From: Byssochlamys sp. IMV 00236
Taxonomy: Eukaryota > Ascomycota > Eurotiomycetes > Eurotiales > Thermoascaceae
Direction of reading: 5' to 3'
Length of the DNA: 64,000 nucleotides
NCBI GenBank assembly: GCA_001931875.2
Contig: MSJH02000823.1
Coordinates: 62,001-126,000, forward strand
Shown one piece after another: positions 59,028-64,000 of this stretch. The notes under the pieces were generated by a model. That model saw nothing but the letters and a program-made list of their open reading frames with translations. It had not been told where the DNA came from and made no database searches. How positions within the stretch are numbered: the stretch's first letter is position 1; every line of letters starts with the position of its first letter. The position numbers were made by a program, and so were the translations under genes.

Positions 59028-60871
59028 GATGGCCTATACCTTCAAAGATATATCCAACCCCAGTAGAAAGGAGTTTCAGTTGCCAGGTGCGCGCCGAATC
59101 TCACTCAGTATCTAACTCGAGACTCTCAATGTAATTCCGATCTCTCAGATCGTTTTTTTCATGATTAAGCGAAAACGAATGAATGTCACCTGCGAACGTA
59201 TGTTCCAATGTTTCCTCTTCGTAACGAGCGTCGTATAAACACCAAGGCGGCGTAATGGGATACAGTGCTAGATGCCAGAGCAAGGAAATTCGAGGTTCCT
59301 TCAAATGGCTTATCTCTCTGTACGGATCAATTCCCAAAGCGATCGTCTGCTCAGGATAGTGGGCTGATGATCTGCACGACCAGGCGGGAGCAGCGAGTTG
59401 CTAGCTACGCCGTCTGATAACCAAGCACACGTTCAATAAGAACGAAAAACGAATGAACCCGCCGCCGGTTGGATTGGGAAGAAGAAAAGGAAGACAGAAA
59501 CACAATGATCACAGCGCGACAGAAATGGCTAATGAGCGACAAATGGGCAGTAAAGAACGAAAAGCCGGTTTGGCCAAAGAAGGCGTGACAAGGTCACAGT
59601 TGATCAACGCCGATGGAAACTGAAAGAGTAGAATGACATGCTGCGGAGAGAGTGAAGCAGCTTGGCAGACCACCGTCTCTCACTTTCCGTCACATCGAAG
59701 GACCCGGCATCGCCCATGCCGGAAAAGGAGAAGAGGGCGACCTCGGCCGGCCATGTTGTATCGAGCTTGATTTCCAGCGTTCACCAGAGAGCAGGGCCCA
59801 TCTAGAAGGCCGGCTGGGCAGCTAATCTGGGACGACGACCGCCACTGCGACGATGGAGACGACCCTCTGATTGGGAGCCATCGATGGCAGATACCCTTCG
59901 CCAAGATAGCGCGATGGTAGCGCATTGAAAGCAAGCTCGGAGGAGCATAACTAGCAGATACTCCAGGTCAAAAGGGGCGTCGTGGTGGCTGCTGTTTATG
60001 CCACTAAACGGGAAACCGACAGAGGTTTTCAGTCTCTTCCAGCCAGTCACTGCTCTCCATTTTGTCGTTAGGATATTTAGGCTCATTTTAGACTCGGCTA
60101 GTCCACTTCACATTTATGGTAGAGTGTTGATGTTCTGAGATAGCGTGCTCGAGATTGATTCGCCCGTGACCATCGCCCAGGGGCACCAGCAACCGACTGG
60201 CCAACTAAATGAGAACAACTCAGTCGAAATAATAATAATGGTCAGTCTCTCAACGCCTTCGCCAAGATGGCCAAGATGCGCGAGCCCGGGATCTCCTGTC
60301 GTGGCGCTTGCAGTCGATTTCCTTGGGATTCTGGAGTAGTGACTACCCCGGAGTTCGTGCGATGGTGTCGCGGTAGTGTATGTGGTGTGAATATGTCCAT
60401 GGGCGATTTGGTTATCGACAACAGGTCCGTAGATAAGTGGTATGCCGATAACACCCAAATCAGTATGGAATATTCGCCTTACGGAAGCCCGGCACACGGC
60501 CGGGCCACAAAAAAACTCCTCACGAAAGAGGGGCCTCTTTTTTTTTCCCACATGATGATATTTTTTCCGAGTCCACATTTAGCGTCTGCTATATGTGCCA
60601 TCCCAGCTGCTCCACTGCTAGTCCATGAAGCCCCGTAGGAGCTATATGGTTAGTGCTACGACTTGTTTGGAAAATCCGGTATTAATAGCATGATTCAACC
60701 AAAGGCGGAGGTCTGGCATGGCTTCCAGGGCTAGACAGATCCAGAGCTAGTGAGTAAAATATAATAGGAGAGAAGAGAAAAAAAAGAAAGAAAAGAGTGG
60801 GAGAGAGAGAGAAAGAAAACGAGAAACATTGTGAGCTTGGTTTTGACAAGCTTCCGGCAATTGGAGGTCTT

Positions 60872-60889
60872 GTACGGAGTACTCCGTAC
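60872..60889. repeat. 18 bp perfect palindrome GTACGGAGTACTCCGTAC
   Basis: The stretch equals its reverse complement over 18 bases. Its core CGGAGTACTCCG has two inverted CGG triplets, the half-site form bound by Zn2Cys6 dimers. Palindromes of this kind recur in Aspergillus intergenic DNA (from memory, not checked here). Confidence 0.55.
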
Positions 60890-60900
60890 GTAGAAGGACG

Positions 60901-60922
60901 GAACAGCTTTGGAACAGCTTTG
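60901..60922 (+). repeat. 11 bp tandem duplication (GAACAGCTTTG)
   Basis: Two exact adjacent copies, 12 bp right of the 18 bp palindrome. Confidence 0.85.
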
Positions 60923-61213
60923 ATACCGAACGCCCTAAAATAGCCCAGCCCTAATCAACGCAATAATGAACGGCCTGTGCTGTCAGGATCGCAGAGTATG
61001 CGCATGGATCGATTTGGCACCTGTGTAGAGTAGGATCAGCCATGCTGCGAGTATCTACCGAAGGAGGGAGTTATTCAATACGCACATGCATCGCGCGAGA
61101 CTCTAGCGCCAACGGGCATGTAGCAGCCTATACTAATAGTATTAGGTACACATATTAGCGGGTAGAGTATCATCTTCTAAACTCCAGTCTTTTCGAAGTG
61201 TGGAAACGCTCAG

Positions 61214-61239
61214 CTGCGCAGCCTGCGCAGCCTGCGCAA
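61214..61239 (+). repeat. 9 bp GC-rich tandem repeat (CTGCGCAGC)
   Basis: Nearly three copies; the third ends CTGCGCA. CTGCGCAG is itself a palindrome. Confidence 0.8.
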
Positions 61240-61703
61240 TGCTTCCTCAGGGTCAGGGCTCCGAGTATGGACCTCAGAGAAAAGTGGAACGGTCATCAAG
61301 CAAGACGTGAGCAAGAGATCCGGGTCCTTACGGAACGAGAAGGGATGTGCGTGTTTGACGTCTCCATCTTCATCTGATAAATAAATTAGTTAGTGGTCGA
61401 TCAAGGGAGAAGGGGTTGAGGTGCGGAGATGGAACCCTCCAGTATATCACGTGCAGCGCTGGGGAGCAAGGGAGAAATCTAGACCAACCAGGCTTATGTT
61501 TATTTCACGCGTTCTTCTCTTCCAGAGACCATCTAGACGCTCAAAGAGCTGCCATCGAGAGCATGGTCCTTGCTTTCCTTTTTGTGGTTTAGATGCTCAG
61601 GGGCATCTGCTTAAGTTACCATCTGTGTACGAAACTGCTGGCTGAGAAGCATGATCCCGATGAGACAGCAGAACACTACTGGCACGAACAGGCGTTAGCT
61701 CGC

Positions 61704-61726
61704 TAATAATAATAATAATAATAATG
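61704..61726 (+). repeat. (TAA)n microsatellite
   Basis: About seven tandem copies in non-coding DNA. Confidence 0.9.
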
Positions 61727-62381
61727 GACTCTCCACCACGTATAATCAGTGGTGGGTCAGTTCAAGGTCCTTACCTGTAGACCTCATATAGCGCAGTCGG
61801 CTGGTAACTTGCATATTCCTTTACTTGCGATCAACGGCCCTTCAAGATTATCATTGACGGCTATCATTCACTTACCACAACTCTAAAGCAAGTCGGATGA
61901 TATGATAGAACACAAGTTCGAATCTAAGTGCCTTTGGTTGCACTGGTTGTTTCATATTTGTATACTCTGATCCACATCACTTTACTCCCTACCGAGCAAT
62001 CGTAGCTTTTTCCCATTAGTCGCATTCATCTTGTTCTTTACTTCCTGACTCCACAGTCGATACATGAGACCCTTTATCATCAATCAGTCTGTCAGTTACT
62101 GGGGCTAATTTGGAGTTTATTAGAGCATGAGTAGATCTACTACCGGACGCATCCAATATCACGTTGTATAATCTACTCTCGTTGTGCTGGTTCCATGATA
62201 CTTAGATGTTTCCATAATTATATCAAGCATACTACATGGAGATAAGGTTCATTTCACATCGTTCGTTGCTACTTCATACTCGACACACCGCGCTGTGCTT
62301 ATTGCCATTGTATCCTATCATTCTCGGCTGCGTGACGCGAGAAAACTGTGATTCTGCCAAGATAGTTCATTATCCATCCAT

Positions 62382-63175
62382 TCACTTGCGTCGCCGCTTC
62401 TCTTCCTTCATGTGCTTTCCAAGGAAGCCCTCTGCCATCGACAAAGTCCATCCAGTTGCTCCTGGGGCATTTCGATCTCTAAGAGCTGCTCTTCTCAATG
62501 CCGCAAATTGGGCGGCTCTCATGTCATCATCGAAATAGAACCGCGGGCGTGGAGGCGGAGTCGGTCTTTTGAAGTGCGGCAACATGCCATAGTATTCATC
62601 GAGTGTGATGCATCCGAAGGTCAAGAGCGCTATAGCTTCGGTGTCCTTGGAGAAGAACTTTGCCGCGGGAAGTATCATCTGCAGCTGCTTGGAGGACCAA
62701 TCGCACATAACAAGTTCCTCATCCAACGGGTTCTTGAGCACGTTTGCTTCAAAGCCATGGTAGATGTGCTCGACGCTCAGGATTCTTTCATTTTGCATGT
62801 TCAAAAACGGCAGAATTTCGAAGTTGACGAGCAGAGAACCGTCAGGGAGGTGGTCCAGCTTAATGAATCGAGAATTCCTCCTAGTGAAACGCACGACAAC
62901 TGTATGAGATACGTATGGATCATTTGGATGTCTCGTTGTTTGGAAGACCGTGACAGTCTGGCACGGTGGGTTGAAATGCACGTCGAGCTCGCTATGCGAG
63001 CAATGAAGCATATTATACTGGTCATCTCTGGCGCCGCGAATAACTATCTCGATCTGCTTGACGATCCGAACTGCCTGGTTCCCACCAGACGGTCCAGGTT
63101 CCAAACTGCAGATGACACAATAAGTCCTCAGTCAAACTCTCTCTCGACAGAGGTTGGGACTTACGTCTGCGCCAT
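62382..63175 (-). CDS. Unrecognised 244-residue protein
   Basis: Exons 63175-63165 and 63105-62382 (59 bp intron, GTAAGT...CTGCAG, phase 2) give 244 residues starting MAQTLEPGPSGGNQAVRIVK. Without the 11 bp first exon the frame has no ATG near its start. The middle has alternating strand-like segments (QTVTVFQTTRHP, HTVVVRFTRRNSRFIKLDHL) and ILPAAKFFSKDTEAIALLTF. A proline patch (RPTPPPRPR) follows, and the tail is basic (KHMKEEKRRRK). There is no signal peptide or membrane helix, so a cytosolic or nuclear place is likely. I do not recognise the family. Confidence 0.68.
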
Positions 63176-64000
63176 TCTGGAGGCTATACACCAGAGATAT
63201 CCAGAGCTTTTGTACTTCTCCTGATTGTGATTATTGAGGTTTATAATATGCCCAAGACAAGATTTTAGGTTGTTCAAGCATATTGCAAGGAGCAGAAAGA
63301 GAAGGAATAACATAACAACCGCCATGCTGATATGATTTCACTCAAGTGTTATTCACAGTGAATTCTCCCTATATAGGCGGCGCCCGCCGCAGCTATCAGA
63401 AGACATAACAAATTAAGACTACTACATTAAGTTAGAAGTGTAGCCTTTATTTGTTGTGTTCCTTTATCAAGATACTTTGTTCTTTTGGCATCCTACTCCT
63501 CTAACATGCTAATGAATGGCTAATATAGCATTGTCTGTCCCGAGGACGAAAATCTGGCTTGTAACTTGTTGAAACCCACTTTATCACTTTTCAGCATGGT
63601 TTCTACGTGTCACCAATCTTTCTCAGGGCAAACAAGTATTGGCAACCTACGTGGATACGAGGATTAGAATTAGCAGAGGGCTTGACAGACTGATGCCCAG
63701 GCACGAGACAACGTCAACAGAGAGAAGAGGGGTTCTATAACCTTTCATACCCATATTTTGTACAGAAGGTTTGTCGTTCACCTAGCCTTGTGGGCTTTGA
63801 CTTGCTAATTCGAGCCTTGATAACAGTTTATGTCTCGGGAGGATTTGTGTTTTAGACTATGGCAGCAAGTCACACGTCATCAGGTCATCGGGTCATGATA
63901 TCTGTTCTATGCATAGGGTTGTGACCAATACATGCATTTACAAAAGCTCTCTTTGATAGAGATCGTACAACAAAAGTCTGTCATTCAAAAGAATGCTGGG
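63176..64000. other. Right-edge intergenic DNA
   Basis: Promoter of the preceding leftward gene, then AT-rich DNA with no supported gene to the window end. Confidence 0.5.

Larger units (their letters stand above)
59028..62381. other. 3.3 kb gap between the GH13 gene and the right-end gene
   Basis: The longest gene-free stretch. Frames reach 154 codons (60114-60578, minus strand) but show no domain or Kozak-supported start. It holds a perfect 18 bp palindrome (60872-60889), an 11 bp tandem pair (60901-60922), a 9 bp GC-rich tandem (61214-61239) and an AAT run (61704-61726). A GC hairpin (GCCCGG/CCGGGC, about 60487-60505) and a nine-T run (about 60538-60546) are also present. The left end is the promoter of the GH13 gene. 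Confidence 0.45.

Noticed and set aside
60114..60578. 154-codon minus frame in the 3.3 kb gap
   Set aside because: No domain and overlapping frames on the other strand; probably chance.
61908..61930. AGTTCGAATCT resembling a tRNA T-loop
   Set aside because: Flanking bases do not form a T-stem, and no A box, anticodon arm or acceptor stem could be paired.
1..64000. CRISPR array, secondary-metabolite cluster or transposon
   Set aside because: No regularly spaced repeats, no PKS, NRPS or terpene genes, no transposase or reverse transcriptase frames; the genes present are mainly conserved core genes.

Overview
The window is nuclear DNA of a filamentous ascomycete, almost certainly a member of the Eurotiales and most likely an Aspergillus (inference). 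The genes are split by many short introns of 50-126 bp with GTRNGT donors and CTAAC-like branch sites. Both strands are used with no operon structure. The gene set is characteristic: a Crh2/Utr2 wall transglycosylase with a GPI tail, a GPI-anchored GH13 alpha-glucanotransferase of the AgtA type, a Zn2Cys6 regulator, kinesin-8 and Rtc1. Twenty-one protein genes can be supported; I joined their exons by hand and checked reading frame across each junction. No tRNA, rRNA, transposon, CRISPR array or secondary-metabolite cluster was seen.

Layout. 1-6.2 kb: a forkhead factor (-) and a cactin-type splicing factor (-). 6.5-8.3 kb: the XLF/Nej1 end-joining factor (+), divergent from cactin. 8.7-13 kb: Rtc1/WDR24 (-), followed by a 2.2 kb divergent gap to an Hmt1-type vacuolar ABC transporter (+, 15.1-18.1 kb). 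18.9-22.1 kb: a complex I assembly factor (NDUFAF3-like, +) and vacuolar alkaline phosphatase Pho8 (+). 22.7-26.5 kb: a small Cys-rich protein (-) and the Crh2-type glycosidase (-). 28.7-34.6 kb: an unrecognised RRM-like protein (-), proline dehydrogenase (-) and methionine sulfoxide reductase A (-). 35.4-40.8 kb: kinesin-8 (-), a small ubiquitin-like-fold protein (-) and a Tim17/22-like membrane protein (+). 43.7-50 kb: a protein with two cyclic-nucleotide-binding domains, an F-box and LRRs (+), then a Zn2Cys6 regulator with an internal repeat (+). 50.7-56.2 kb: SLX4 (-), KEOPS subunit Cgi121 (-) and a mitochondrial Bax-inhibitor-1 family protein (+). 57.3-63.2 kb: the GH13 GPI protein (-), a 3.3 kb gap, and an unrecognised 244-residue protein (-).

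The genes do not form one pathway; this is mostly core genome. Themes that recur are DNA repair (XLF, SLX4), vacuole and TORC1 signalling (Rtc1, Hmt1, Pho8), mitochondria (NDUFAF3-like, proline dehydrogenase, MsrA, GHITM-like) and cell wall (Crh2, AgtA-like). The items most worth a second look are: the double-CNB/F-box/LRR fusion; a CCGG-rich inverted repeat upstream of the proline dehydrogenase; the triple LG[V/M]IGG motif in the XLF tail; a GC-AG intron that creates a five-codon last exon in cactin; and several perfect palindromes in intergenic DNA.
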